Source: Beroe forskalii (Eukaryota > Ctenophora > Nuda > Beroida > Beroidae). From it: a stretch of DNA of 64,000 nt. A program made the translations under genes and the position numbers. How positions within the stretch are numbered: position 1 is the stretch's first letter; the number at the start of each line of letters is the position of its first letter. The notes under the pieces are model-generated. The model was not told the DNA's origin and did no database searches. It was given only the letters and a program-made list of their open reading frames with translations. This document shows, piece by piece, positions 1 to 10,086 of the stretch. The DNA lies in contig WFMF01000146.1 of assembly GCA_011033025.1 (NCBI GenBank), positions 1-64,000 on the forward strand, read 5' to 3'.

Positions 1-2703
1 GGAAATTAAAAAAAATTTAAGTTTTGGGGACTAAAATTTTTTTTGTTGTTGATTGGGTCAAAAGATAGTTCACTTAAACCATGAAGTCATTGAGGTAACT
101 CAATCAGGCTATTCTTCACACTCGGTATCTCCTTGCCACCAGATAATGATAACGATGTTGCTTGTTTTACTCTATCATGGCATGATTTGTATTGGAACAT
201 TCCCTTTATGTTTGATTGTATTTGGTTCATCATCATGTATTCTCCAGTGATTGATAGGTTTTTGGTTGGTTAATGATAGTCTAATATGTAAATTAACCAT
301 TAATTGAATTGCCATATAATTTGTAAAATGGGATACTCATGAATTTGCAAAATGGGATATCCCATTTGGCCATTTTACTATATCCCATTTGGCCAACTAT
401 GGTTTTTCTAATTTTGTATTCAATTGGGACATGGTTTGAACTTTATCATTTTACGATTAAAATTTATTCCTATTTCATTTGCACTTTCCAGGCATCCAAA
501 AATTTAGTTTAAATACAAGATGTTAAATGGGATACTGGAAGTTGGTCAAATGGGATATCCTATTTGGGCTATTCATGTGGGTCCCATTTGACATACTTTC
601 ACAGAAAAATCAAATGAGGCCACACCCACAAAATGGGCGCGGAATGGTGAAGTTTGGTGTTAGTTCACCAATCTCCATGCAATGACGAGTATCTATGCAA
701 AAAATCTCATGGAAATCGGCTAAATTGAAAACTCTACAGACTATACAATTTTAGGGTCCCATTTGCCCCATCGCTCCCCTAGGTATTGTTCACACAATCC
801 ACACTCTCATTGCACACTGTGGCCCTGTAGGTAGGTACACACATTCAGCTCGTCAATAGTTAGGTTTAGCAGAAACGAGTAAACGACAAACAACTCTCAA
901 AATTGAACTGGAAGCGGAAGCGGAACTGCATAATGCCGATGGTGATCTCATATGTGAATCAAGGGCAGGCTGCCAGAGTGCGGGTGTGATCACCATATCA
1001 CTTGAGAGTTAACTTTAAGTAACCAGCTCATTTGCGCGTGTTGTAACAAGTGACTGGTTTTAGCCGATTTTCAAGTGCCTCGTTAACTTCTTTGTCTCTT
1101 TGGGACCTTGTTAGGAACTTCGGATAAAAACATGATGATCAGCTCAATGAGCACCTACCTATTACTAACTACTTTCAGATACGCGTTCAGCCCGTGAAAT
1201 CCCAGGACCATCCCGGCCCCTATATTTATGAATTGCAATGAACGTGCTAACGTGAAGATATGCAGTTTTCATTTTAAAAAATTTGCATTTAAATATGAAA
1301 TTTTCATTCTCAAAATTCTATTCTTGCGACTTTTTGCCAGTTTTGGATAAATTTCTGCGACTTTGGGTAACTTTTTGGCGACTTTTTGCCAGTTTTGGTG
1401 ATTTTTTTCTGGTTTTTGGAGTTTTGGTGACTTATCGGCGTAATTTGCCATTTTGCTATTTGTCATTTGTCACTCGCAAATGACAATATGTGAATGACGA
1501 TTGAATGCCATTCAAATTTTCACATTATATCTCTCTGCGAAGCAAAGTCTACAACAAGAGAACAAAGTTCGTGGTGTGCACTTGTTAGTGTGTAAGGGAA
1601 TGTAAGAATGTACATATAAACATATGATAGTGCTACAGAAACTTGGTGTAAATGCAATTAGTTTACACCTCAAGTTAATCGACAATCCTGCGGAAGCAAT
1701 TCACGACTGCCTTAATCAAATCTCCGAAACTTCCAAGATTTTAGTCATTAATCCTGCGCTTTCGATCAGCAACCTGCGAAAATTGAATCAAAATTTAGGA
1801 GAAGAAACCTGCCAAAATGGTATAACCATGCTCTGTCGGTGGTGGGACGACGCAGGATTTGACCACAATTGCAGTATTCGACAACAAGCTTTAACGTAAT
1901 TATGTAATTAAGTGGGCTGGATTAAGCAGGTTCGGCCTTCATTTCCGCAGGATTGATATGGAGTCAAATCAGTGCCTCAGACAGCGATATTTGTCCTCAA
2001 GGCAAATCCTGCCAAATTATATCCGCAGGGGCGCCTGCTGGAAGGGGGCTATACAAGTATATAACTTGTATATATACAGTACCTAAACTTTAATAATATT
2101 ATGGCCCAAATTCAAATTCATATTCAGCTAGAAATGTTGAACTGTTGAAATCTAGCTTAGAAATAGCCACTGGGAAATTTTTCATTATTATTATTATACA
2201 AATTTTTAACATAAATTATTGATATACAGATATTACATGAACTTTTTCATTAATACATATCCAAGCCTGTTTTATTTATTCATCTTGTATTTTATTGCTT
2301 CCCAATTCCCAATCCGGCATTGTTGTTGTCTTGTAAGTATAACCTGAGTGTACCTCATGAATGAAGACAGGAATTGTCTTGCATATAATCATATAATATA
2401 TATGAAGTTTTATACTTGATCATACAATTATGTAATTGTGATTGTATTCATGTATTCATGACATTCACATGAATGTAATCAAAAAGGGACATTCACATTT
2501 GGTCCTATGTCTTTGGCTACGATTAATTTTTTGCATATGAAACTAGACTGAATTTTCCAAAAGCTAAAAGAGGTCGATTTAAGCCTTCGTGATAATATTA
2601 TTTTTCTAATAACTTAAGGACCTGTACAGTATTTACCAATTATTTGTTTAATCGAATTGTCTACTGATATTTAAAATTTGAGGAGGATCATGCTATTGAA
2701 CTA
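1..2703. other. Intergenic region upstream of ZGPAT
   Basis: AT-rich sequence with no convincing gene. Short open frames (for example 1624-1899 +, 91 codons) show no recognised domain. The first 0.6 kb holds short palindromic repeats listed separately. Around 1320-1430 there is low-complexity sequence built on TTTTGCCAGTTTTGG and GCGACTTT. The ZGPAT promoter must lie in the right part, but no TATA box or initiator stands out. Confidence 0.6.
332..605. repeat. Dispersed AAATGGGATATCCCATTT palindrome repeats
   Basis: A perfect 18-bp palindrome AAATGGGATATCCCATTT sits at 350-367. Partial copies (AAATGGGATA or TATCCCATTTGG) occur near 327, 380, 527, 550 and 590 in both orientations. No ORF explains them. 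They look like a decayed short-palindrome repeat cluster. Confidence 0.6.
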
Positions 2704-2704
2704 A
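2690..2704 (+). promoter_or_regulatory. Minimal uORF overlapping the ZGPAT start
   Basis: An upstream ATG at 2690 opens a four-codon frame. Its TAA stop (2702-2704) shares its last A with the ATG of the main ORF, giving the configuration TAATG. If the mRNA starts upstream, ribosomes would have to reinitiate or leaky-scan. A transcript starting, or spliced, between 2692 and 2704 would lack it. Confidence 0.4.
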
Positions 2705-4089
2705 TGGCTGAGATTGCAGAAGTAGAAGCAAATTTAGAGGCCTATAAAGAACAATTGTGTCATGTTAACAATGTGCTCCAAGAAAAGGATAATGACTCTT
2801 CAGAGCTTTTATCACTCAAAAAAGACCTTTTAGAAATTATATCAATCACAGAAAATGAACTTCTTAACTTAAAAAAGTCTAAATTGCTGACAAATCTGGC
2901 CGAGGAACAGGATTCTAGTTCCAGTGACAGTGAAGAAGAAATCAATTCACTTATTGGAATGAAATGTAGCATACCTTACACAACCAAATGGGGAAGTTAT
3001 CAACAGCAAAATTGTGTTGTTTTATCAGTAGAACTGTTAGACATACCAGAGCCAAAAGTTAAAGTGCTATTTCTGACTCCATCATCCAAAGAAATGTTAC
3101 CATGCAAGCAAAACTTAAACTCAGATTGTAAATTTGAAAAATGTAAATATTCTCATGGCTATGAAGTTGAAATTTCTGCTTTGAGTGAATACCAAGAACC
3201 TAGCTTTGAAAATTTTGAGAGGGGTAAAAGGTGTTTGTGCAAAAATGAAAATGAACTATGGTTTCCTGGAACTGTCACCTCGTTGACTGTTAATGAAGTT
3301 TATGTAAAACTTGATGGAACCAACTCTGAAATATCCCTTCCCTATGAAAATGTGTTTCCTCTTCATACATCATGTGATGAAGAAGATGAAGATGATTACA
3401 GTTGGATAAATGAGTCTGATTCATCTGTTTTGACTGCAGCATCAAATGAATCTTTTACTGAGTCATCACCTAACTTGGAATTCGGTGAATGGGAAAAACA
3501 CACCAACTCATTTGGATCAAAAATGTTGCTAAAGATGGGATACAAGCCAGGAAATGGATTAGGTGCCAAAGGAGATGGAATCTTAGAGCCTGTCAAAGCA
3601 GATATTATTCCAACTGGTGTTTCTTTGGATACAATTAAGCAAATGAGAGAAAAACACCTCATAAGGACTGTGTACAATTTAAATGTTATTCTTAAGAAGA
3701 AGCATGATCAAAAAGCAAGTTTATGCAATGAAAAAACTGATAAAGCAAATTCAATGTTTCGTGTAATAGATAATGTAATGAAAAGTCATGCTTTGAAACA
3801 CTGTGAGAGAACTGGACCAAAGAATAAGAAATCTCTCAATAAAGTCACTGATAAAACTGTAAGAATGAAAAGTGTGACACTTGAAAATGACATAATTCGA
3901 TGCAAACAGCGTGTATCAAACCTGAGGCAATCACTTTCACGAAATAGAAATGATAAGGTTCACTGCAAGAGAGTGACAAGTAAAATAAACGAAGAGAATG
4001 AAAAACTGGATTCGCTCTTGAGGAAGCAAGAGTCAGTTGAAAATGAGATAAAATTCAGAAATGACAGTAAAAAACTTAAGATATTTTGA
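2704..4089 (+). CDS. ZGPAT: ZGPAT-like CCCH zinc finger and G-patch protein
   Basis: This is an intronless ORF of 461 aa. The N-terminal 70 residues form an acidic, Leu-rich coiled coil, followed by a Ser/Asp/Glu stretch (71-80). A CCCH zinc finger is visible as C134-x7-C142-x4-C147-x3-H151. A Tudor-like segment follows (about 165-220). The G-patch lies at about 268-313, with the glycines in KMGYKPGNGLGAKGDG. The C-terminus (about 375-461) is a basic coiled coil. This order and length match animal ZGPAT, a nuclear protein reported in vertebrates as a sequence-specific transcriptional repressor and linked to spliceosomal complexes. The start is the first ATG giving the full coiled coil. Lack of introns could mean a compact gene structure or an old retrocopy; the reading frame is intact. 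It heads a same-strand cluster with TMEM50 and SMYD. Confidence 0.9.
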   Translation: MAEIAEVEANLEAYKEQLCHVNNVLQEKDNDSSELLSLKKDLLEIISITENELLNLKKSKLLTNLAEEQDSSSSDSEEEINSLIGMKCSIPYTTKWGSYQQQNCVVLSVELLDIPEPKVKVLFLTPSSKEMLPCKQNLNSDCKFEKCKYSHGYEVEISALSEYQEPSFENFERGKRCLCKNENELWFPGTVTSLTVNEVYVKLDGTNSEISLPYENVFPLHTSCDEEDEDDYSWINESDSSVLTAASNESFTESSPNLEFGEWEKHTNSFGSKMLLKMGYKPGNGLGAKGDGILEPVKADIIPTGVSLDTIKQMREKHLIRTVYNLNVILKKKHDQKASLCNEKTDKANSMFRVIDNVMKSHALKHCERTGPKNKKSLNKVTDKTVRMKSVTLENDIIRCKQRVSNLRQSLSRNRNDKVHCKRVTSKINEENEKLDSLLRKQESVENEIKFRNDSKKLKIF

Positions 4090-4554
4090 GTTTTTTAGTC
4101 TGTCACCTGTGCTTCTTGAATTAATTGTTTCTTAGCTTGTTTAGAAAATTTACTTCAAGAACTTTTGGAAGATACATTGCAACTATGCAGTGAAGCATAG
4201 TTATCACACTGCATCAGCTTATCTTATTACTATTTGATTTGCTGATTTGTCATATGGTGCAGTGTATCACTGCATGAATAGGTAATGAAAATTATATATG
4301 CTGCAATTACTAGTGATGATACTGTTGTATCACCAAAACTCAAGCTGTTCTACTTCATTTTAAATTTTGTATATATATAGTGACAATTATTTTTAGGTTG
4401 GTTGCTGTCGGCAGTTGCTTTGATAATGATGTAGACTACTCCAAGATTCCAAAATAACTTTTATGGCTATTTTTGAAAAGCCTTTGAACTTGATTGAAGA
4501 GGATAATTTTCAACTATTTTTTCTTTGGGATTCTAGGTATCATTTAATGAAGAT

Positions 4555-4564
4555 AATAAATAAA
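4555..4564 (+). terminator. Poly(A) signal of the ZGPAT-like gene
   Basis: Two overlapping AATAAA hexamers lie about 470 bp after the ZGPAT stop codon and about 150 bp before the TMEM50 start. They would end the ZGPAT transcript and leave very little room for a separate TMEM50 promoter. Confidence 0.5.
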
Positions 4565-4710
4565 TTCATATTATTGACTTATCAATTAATATTAATAAAG
4601 AATCAAGTAATAATGAATGCATTTTTTAAATATTTAGTCTGGATCATATGAACTTTTGATTTTTGTTTATGACTATGAGTAAACAAATTCAGAAAAAAAA
4701 ATATTGAGAT

Positions 4711-5199
4711 ATGAGTGGATGTCTGGACAATGTGAGCTGCAGTGATTTCTTCTCTAATCTGACATTTGATAGTGATTGGTTTTCAGAACGCCGTAATGCT
4801 ATATCATCTATTCTTTCTGGGTGTTTGTTTTCTGTAGGATGGTGGATTGCTATTGATGTTGGAGCAATGGACTCCTCTTCATTCAGTAATGCCTACTGGG
4901 CATGTGGTGTCTTTGGTACAATTGGTCTCCTCATGGTTAATGCTGTGTCCAACTCTCAGCTCCGTGGGGATGCATATGTTCCAGGTGCCTTAGGAGTGGC
5001 AGGAACACGGGTATGGATGGTCATTGGATTCCTCTGTTCTTTTGGATCTCTGATTGGAGCAAGTTACATTCTTTTTGGTGAGTATGTTTACAAGAAAGTA
5101 CAACCTTCATACCCAGGGACTGGTTTCTTCATGCAGAATCTTCTTATCTTTATGGCAACAATCCTGTTCAAATTTGGAAGAGTTGAAGATGCATATTGA
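4711..5199 (+). CDS. TMEM50: TMEM50 family four-helix membrane protein
   Basis: This is an intronless ORF of 162 aa; vertebrate TMEM50A/B are about 158 aa. Family hallmarks are the N-terminal MSG-L-x-C-S motif, GWWIAIDVGA near 43-52, a central LMVNAVSN-Q-RGD block (about 74-87) and the C-terminal FKFGRVED. Four hydrophobic segments are evident at about 29-51, 62-80, 100-122 and 137-155, with a short polar C-terminus. Family members sit in ER/Golgi and endosomal membranes; their molecular function is poorly known. The ATG at 4711 follows an A-rich leader and aligns with the family start. It lies 621 bp after the ZGPAT stop on the same strand. Confidence 0.92.
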   Translation: MSGCLDNVSCSDFFSNLTFDSDWFSERRNAISSILSGCLFSVGWWIAIDVGAMDSSSFSNAYWACGVFGTIGLLMVNAVSNSQLRGDAYVPGALGVAGTRVWMVIGFLCSFGSLIGASYILFGEYVYKKVQPSYPGTGFFMQNLLIFMATILFKFGRVEDAY

Positions 5200-6592
5200 A
5201 ACAAACAGCTGTTGTATACTACACTTTCCACGCAGAGAGGCCTTTTTGAATTATCATGAATTCGGAATATTCATAATGCTGTAATGCTCTGAATATGGAA
5301 TTTCAGCCGTCACCCAATAACAGTTTCAAGGATAATGGATACTGTATATTGCAGATTTGAATTGGTATAGAAAATCAGCCTACCATAATCTACCTTGATT
5401 GGTAGATGTGTGATACCATTTTAAATAATACTGTTTTCTTGCATGGGTGTTGAAGAAAAACAGATAAGTAATTTGTTAATGATATGACTATAACTTTACT
5501 ACTATGATAGTTTAATAGGGATCGTCCACATATCGTCCACATATTATACGTAATCAAGTTTACAGTAGCTGTATTTGTTACAATAACATGTAAGGTTATC
5601 ACTAAGAAACCCCCCTCCCCCTAGGTGATGATGTAATCTGTGAACGATCCCATATCGTAGTTAAAAATTGATAATTTTAACTACGTTATAGAAATGTGCA
5701 TTAAATATAATATTTTTCATGTATTATTTGAGACCTGTTATTTGATATTCATTGTAATCCTCCTTTTTACTTTGCTTCATTGTTTAAAACTTAAAATGTT
5801 TAAAAGTGTTAAAAGTGTTAAAAATGTATAATAATCAATATAAACCATATTTGCCTTTGGTCGTATTTCGTATTTCAACCTTAATTATTTTCCCTCTTAT
5901 TTCTACACTGTTTTTTTCACTCAAATCAGCAATCTTATTTGAAAAGTTGAAGTGCAAATAACAATACAGTCGCTTTTTGATTTCTTCATTATTATAACTT
6001 ATTTGTCAGCCAGTTAATTCTAGAAGCCATTTTTATTGGTTAGTCTCTGGCTGATAGAATTTTTGGAGGTAATTTGAAGGTACATGGTAGAATTTCTAGT
6101 AATTTACAAGTACATGAAAATTTGGCCGATGAAATCTAAATCTTGGCTGTATAATCACATTCGTCGCAAGGTTCAAATTCATTCACTGATATCTGATGAG
6201 TGAATAGTACAATAGTACGATTATCTCAAAGTATTAGATTATAGTATATAAGTTTGTCGCTTGATGACTTTTTTGTGTTGAATAGCATGTTTTTCATATC
6301 AATTTACTGTTACTGTACTCTAATACCGTAAATATCGTCAATGGTTGTTGATACATATGAATATTGAATGTATTGAATTCAAAGATACAGTTTATTATCT
6401 AACAATAGCAACTCGACGGTGTTATTATTCTTATCTAATTTTACAATCTATGGACTAAATGGATAGATCACTTACAGTACCTATCAGTTTGTGGAAGAGC
6501 AAAAATAAGATAATAGTCAATTTGATCTAGATTTGTTTAGAAATATCAGCACATAGGTGTGTGTTTATCTTGGAATTATTTCTTAGAACGAC
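5200..6592. other. Intergenic region between TMEM50 and SMYD
   Basis: AT-rich, with no ORF worth calling. It includes the TMEM50 3' UTR and the SMYD upstream region. The direct repeat of the phrase ATCGTCCACATAT near 5521-5545 is local. No promoter element is convincing. Confidence 0.6.
6569..6592 (+). promoter_or_regulatory. 3' splice acceptor immediately 5' of the SMYD start
   Basis: A pyrimidine-rich tract ending TTATTTCTTAG (AG at 6585-6586) lies just six bases before the SMYD ATG. The match to a 3' splice site is good. It implies either a 5'-UTR intron or addition of a spliced leader. The cluster of intronless same-strand genes makes the second option worth testing. Confidence 0.45.
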
Positions 6593-7978
6593 ATGACTAA
6601 TATCTCTGACTATGTTAAAGTTACTGCAACCCTTAAGAAAGGGAGGTCGTTGGTTGCCCTTACAGACATCCCTCCAAACACTATTATCATAAAGGATCCC
6701 GCTTATGCATCAGTTAGCAAATCACCACAGTTTTGTTCAAGATGTTTTGACCGATTGTCAGCTCCTCGACCAAAGCGGCCATTCCTGTGTCCAGCGAATT
6801 GTTATGATAAGGGCGCTGAGCCCTTTGAATCTGAGAAGAAGAGTCTTGTTATTCTCTGTTACTTAGTAGCAGCAAGAGTGATAAGTGACAAAGGGTTTTC
6901 TTACACAAAGTATTGTGAGTTGACTAAACAGGAACCACTTCAAAAGAGTAAGTCATCACTGAGTTCTGATTACACTGCGATAGCTCAACTTGTCACAAGG
7001 GACTTGGAAATTGATCAACGTGACGTTGATTGTGTTTTTGATGCTCTAGCTCTCCGGCCAGATTTCTTCCTCAAAAAAGAGGAGACCAAGTTTCTTGTCA
7101 GGCATATATTTTCTACATTTCCATGCAATGTTCAAGGTGTCACATTTATTGGTGAGGATGATAACGGGGCATTTACTGAAAAACGTATCGGAAGTGGGAT
7201 TTATCTCACATTGGCTTTGATGAATCACTCCTGTTTTCCGAACACAAGGATACATTTTGAGAAATCTACGGTCGTTGTAACCACAACAGAGCATGTTAAA
7301 GCAGGTGAAGAGTTGTTTCATAACTATGGTCCCAACGTTTTACATCACTCCTGGCAAGAACGAAAAGATTCTCTGCAATACCAGTACGGCTTCACTTGTG
7401 AGTGTCCACCTTGTTCTCTTGGCAGAGATAAGGAACTAGCTCACTCATTGAAGTGTGATAATTGTGGTGGCCCAATTTGGATTGGAAGTGAATATTTGGT
7501 GGTTTGCAATTACTGTCATCAAAAAGAGGGCAGGCAGTACTTATGTTCTCGTATTGATTCAATAAGGGAAAAGATCTACTTTCTTGAAGACAGCAACTCG
7601 TGTAACGATGTTGAAATTATCGATGCCCTTTTCAGAGATATCGGTTCACTCTATTTATCAGAAAGTGCGATGATGGGTAATATGATGGATTCTTGCGCTA
7701 CTCTTTATGCTAAACAGAAGGAATGGTCTAAGGCTATCGAATGTGCCCACATTAGTTGCAGTGTTGTTAAGCCACTGGCAGGTCCCTTGTCCCCGACATA
7801 TGCTTTAGAAGTGCTAAAATTGTGTCGCTTGAAAGTCCAATCTGGCTGTACAAACCAAGATTTAGAACTTGTTGATGATGTTAGATTTGCATTGGACACA
7901 CTTGAACATTGTAATATTTATGACTCGAAAACAGTAGAATTTTTCAGTACCAAGTTCTTGAAAGGTAAAGACGGCTAG
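6593..7978 (+). CDS. SET-domain protein, SMYD-like (SMYD4-type)
   Basis: This intronless ORF of 461 aa encodes a split SET-domain lysine methyltransferase-like protein. The N-terminal SET strand (about residues 10-35) carries a GRSLVAL-type motif. It is followed by a short Cys cluster (C-x2-C then C-x3-C, about 48-70) that is much reduced compared with a full MYND finger. The SET core has N211-H-S-C214 followed by P-N, then GEELFHNYG (HNYG at 243-246), and a post-SET cysteine cluster CECPPC with a downstream C-x2-C...C-x2-C. The C-terminal about 120 residues are helical and TPR-like, as in SMYD proteins. The YGP after the SET motif recalls SMYD4. Expected activity is S-adenosylmethionine-dependent protein lysine methylation. 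The incomplete MYND makes DNA or partner binding by that module uncertain. Confidence 0.85.
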   Translation: MTNISDYVKVTATLKKGRSLVALTDIPPNTIIIKDPAYASVSKSPQFCSRCFDRLSAPRPKRPFLCPANCYDKGAEPFESEKKSLVILCYLVAARVISDKGFSYTKYCELTKQEPLQKSKSSLSSDYTAIAQLVTRDLEIDQRDVDCVFDALALRPDFFLKKEETKFLVRHIFSTFPCNVQGVTFIGEDDNGAFTEKRIGSGIYLTLALMNHSCFPNTRIHFEKSTVVVTTTEHVKAGEELFHNYGPNVLHHSWQERKDSLQYQYGFTCECPPCSLGRDKELAHSLKCDNCGGPIWIGSEYLVVCNYCHQKEGRQYLCSRIDSIREKIYFLEDSNSCNDVEIIDALFRDIGSLYLSESAMMGNMMDSCATLYAKQKEWSKAIECAHISCSVVKPLAGPLSPTYALEVLKLCRLKVQSGCTNQDLELVDDVRFALDTLEHCNIYDSKTVEFFSTKFLKGKDG

Positions 7979-8327
7979 GATTATAAATTTATATACATAC
8001 CCATGTTTCAAATTTGAGTTTAAATTGAGATCAAAGCTAACGCTTCATCAATTAAATTTCAATAATTTTTCATTGCTCATGTATTTCAAATTGTATTGCC
8101 TGATTGACTGAGTGCTTTCCTTCAGCACAGTCAAGAAGCTTCTTCATATAGATTATTGAAAATATATTGTTGTAAATGTGCTGTAAAACTTATATTCAAA
8201 TTCAAATTCAGTTATATAATTATATTGAAGTATTGAGTATCGACTCAACCCTTGTTTTCAATATTTACATACACACTGTTAAATATGCAAATAATCATAG
8301 AATAATTGAATTTAAATAATAAATCAT

Positions 8328-8383
8328 TGTACTAGTGTATTTGTTGTATCTTATTTGTTGATAAACTTTTTTGAAAGAATAAA
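8328..8383 (+). terminator. Poly(A) signals of the SMYD-like gene
   Basis: AATAAA occurs at 8328-8333 and again at 8378-8383, about 350-400 bp after the SMYD stop. The next gene starts only about 110 bp further on. Confidence 0.5.
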
Positions 8384-8399
8384 CTTGTTACTTTGTTAC

Positions 8400-8456
8400 G
8401 GTCATACGAGCGAATTTCTACGGGAGCCCTCCGCAGCAATTCGCTGGTATGACCCC
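8400..8456. repeat. 57-bp near-perfect hairpin
   Basis: GGTCATACGAGCGAATT at 8400-8416 is matched, with one mismatch, by the reverse complement of AATTCGCTGGTATGACC ending at 8456. The loop is about 23 bases. It sits between the SMYD poly(A) signals and the start of the next ORF, so it may be a miniature inverted-repeat insertion or a structured 5' leader. Confidence 0.6.
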
Positions 8457-8495
8457 TGTTATACTGTCACCTCTAAAAGCAGTTCCCACCTGTAG

Positions 8496-9014
8496 ATGGC
8501 ACTCTCCACCATGTCACTCCTCCCTCTGACCCTCCTCCTCCTTGCTTCCTCCCTGAGCAGTGTGGCAGGTGACATTGCCCCGTGCCCCGGTGACACCCGG
8601 GGTGACAAGCGGTGTAACTTCGACCGGACACACCGGGTATGCGCTAAGATAGGGCTGCCTGACACCTCCTTCTGGTACGCTACTGGTCAGCAGCGCATCA
8701 AGTGGTGCGGAACCCGGGGCCGGTACCGGGGCGAGTATGGCAGGGACATGCGGTGCCCTTTGGAGGAACCCACCTGGTGCATCTGCAAGTGGGCCACAGC
8801 CCGGTGGATTGCCCACCAGGGGTGTGACGATGATGTGCAGTTTGACTGCGAGGCTACCGACGTGTGCGATCTCAAGATGTCGTATATGGATGCAGGACAT
8901 GATCTAGCTCCGGCCCATGAGTGCATGCAGAAGAAGTGTGCAGTCCAGTGGGACGCATGTCCGTCACCTGAGGAGAAGCAGGATGCGCTCAAACATCGAC
9001 CTTGTAACAGTTAG
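8496..9014 (+). CDS. Secreted 14-cysteine protein, unrecognised family
   Basis: An intronless ORF of 172 aa. Residues 1-25 form a strong signal peptide (Leu-rich core ending in SSVAG). The mature about 147 residues contain 14 cysteines, an even number consistent with seven disulfides in an extracellular protein. Other marks are many Trp residues, an H-R-V-C-A-K-I-G segment, a W-C-I-C-K-W-A-T segment and a C-terminal H-E-C-M-x-K-K-C. I do not recognise the domain and assign no function. The region is visibly richer in G+C than the flanking genes, and codons end mostly in G or C, which suggests strong expression bias or a different origin from its AT-rich neighbours. An alternative start at the second Met (8511) would shorten the signal peptide. 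Confidence 0.75.
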   Translation: MALSTMSLLPLTLLLLASSLSSVAGDIAPCPGDTRGDKRCNFDRTHRVCAKIGLPDTSFWYATGQQRIKWCGTRGRYRGEYGRDMRCPLEEPTWCICKWATARWIAHQGCDDDVQFDCEATDVCDLKMSYMDAGHDLAPAHECMQKKCAVQWDACPSPEEKQDALKHRPCNS

Positions 9015-9610
9015 AGAACACCCTTTCCTATCAACACTCGGAGTATTGATTCATATGGCTAACGGATGTCGGATACTTTAGTATGGTGACACAGATAACC
9101 ATGAATGAAGTGTGTGATTTCACGATTTCACGAATCAGCATATGCTTTCATGGGCATTTCAGTGTCAAATCATGACTGTTAACTTATTACTGACTTCGTT
9201 TTGTACAGAACGTCATCCTTTTTAATGTAAAATAGTTGTAAGTTTTTCCCGTGCACCCTCAGTTTTCAGGATGGAAATCTTGAAATATTTTTACGTGACC
9301 CTTTCTGAAGTTCTATTTTTGTATGGTATCATCAATGATTGTTTTTAAAGTTTTAATTAGATCAGTTGTACATTGGATGTTTTTACGTGACCCGGAAAAT
9401 ATTCTATTTTCTTATGTTACTTCAATTTTAATTTTTTATTTTTAGATTACCTATTTTTGGGCGTTTCATTGGATGAATCACCGAATCGCTCATTCCTGAT
9501 TAAAATTACTTGGAAAATATGTCCATAAATTATACTATGGCTCATTAGTAGGAAGAAATTTTCAAATTGGTTCTGTAATAATTATTGTTATATGTAATTG
9601 AAATTATATT
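9015..9610. other. Region downstream of the Cys-rich gene
   Basis: No gene seen. The phrase TTTTTACGTGACCC occurs twice (near 9288 and 9380), which suggests a small duplication. The rest is AT-rich and probably includes the 3' UTR of the secreted protein gene. Confidence 0.5.
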
Positions 9611-10086
9611 GTGGAGGAGAGGGCCCGTCTTGACATCTCTGCTCGAGGGCTTTGGGGACCTTTCCAGAAGACGATGTTCGATGTTAGGATCTTCCATCCG
9701 AATGCGGACTCCTACAAAGATCGGGACATCAAGTCGGTATACACCCAGCACGAGAACATTAAGAAGAGGGAGTATGAGCAGCGAGTCATCCAGGTGGAGA
9801 AGAGTAGCTTCACACCACTCGTAACAGCACGTCAGGAGGTATGGCACCTCAGGCACAGGCCTTTCATCGGAAGATTGCAGAGCTGGTTGCAGAGAAAACT
9901 AATGAGGAATATCGCAATGTTATCAGTACAATGAGAACAAAGCTGTCATTTGCCCTTCTGAAGAGTGTGCTGGTGTCAGTTAGAGGATCTCGGGGCAAGA
10001 CCTCTCGTGAGCGCGAATCGCCAATTTCTGATATTTCGTTCAATCTCATCCCAGATGGACTGAGAGGAGATGATTCATTTTCGTAA
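9611..10086 (+). pseudogene. Frameshifted retroelement-associated ORF fragment
   Basis: Two overlapping frames (9611-9840 and about 9830-10086) read as one protein of about 155 aa interrupted by a single-base loss near 9830. The first frame has R-L-D-I-S-A-R-G...F-D-V-R-I...K-K-R-E-Y-E-Q-R-V and [10 protein letters not shown]. The second resumes with S-T-S-G-G-M and ends R-T-K-L-S-F-A-L-L-K-S...R-G-S-R. From memory, this block recurs next to reverse-transcriptase ORFs in many invertebrate genomes; the DVR motif suggests a nuclease-like fold, but that is inference. There is no start codon in context and no adjacent polymerase, so this is a truncated, inactive copy. Confidence 0.5.

Noticed and set aside
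1624-1899. 91-codon + strand ORF
   Set aside because: No domain, no upstream context, and the DNA shows repeated AATCCTGC words that suggest repeat-derived sequence.
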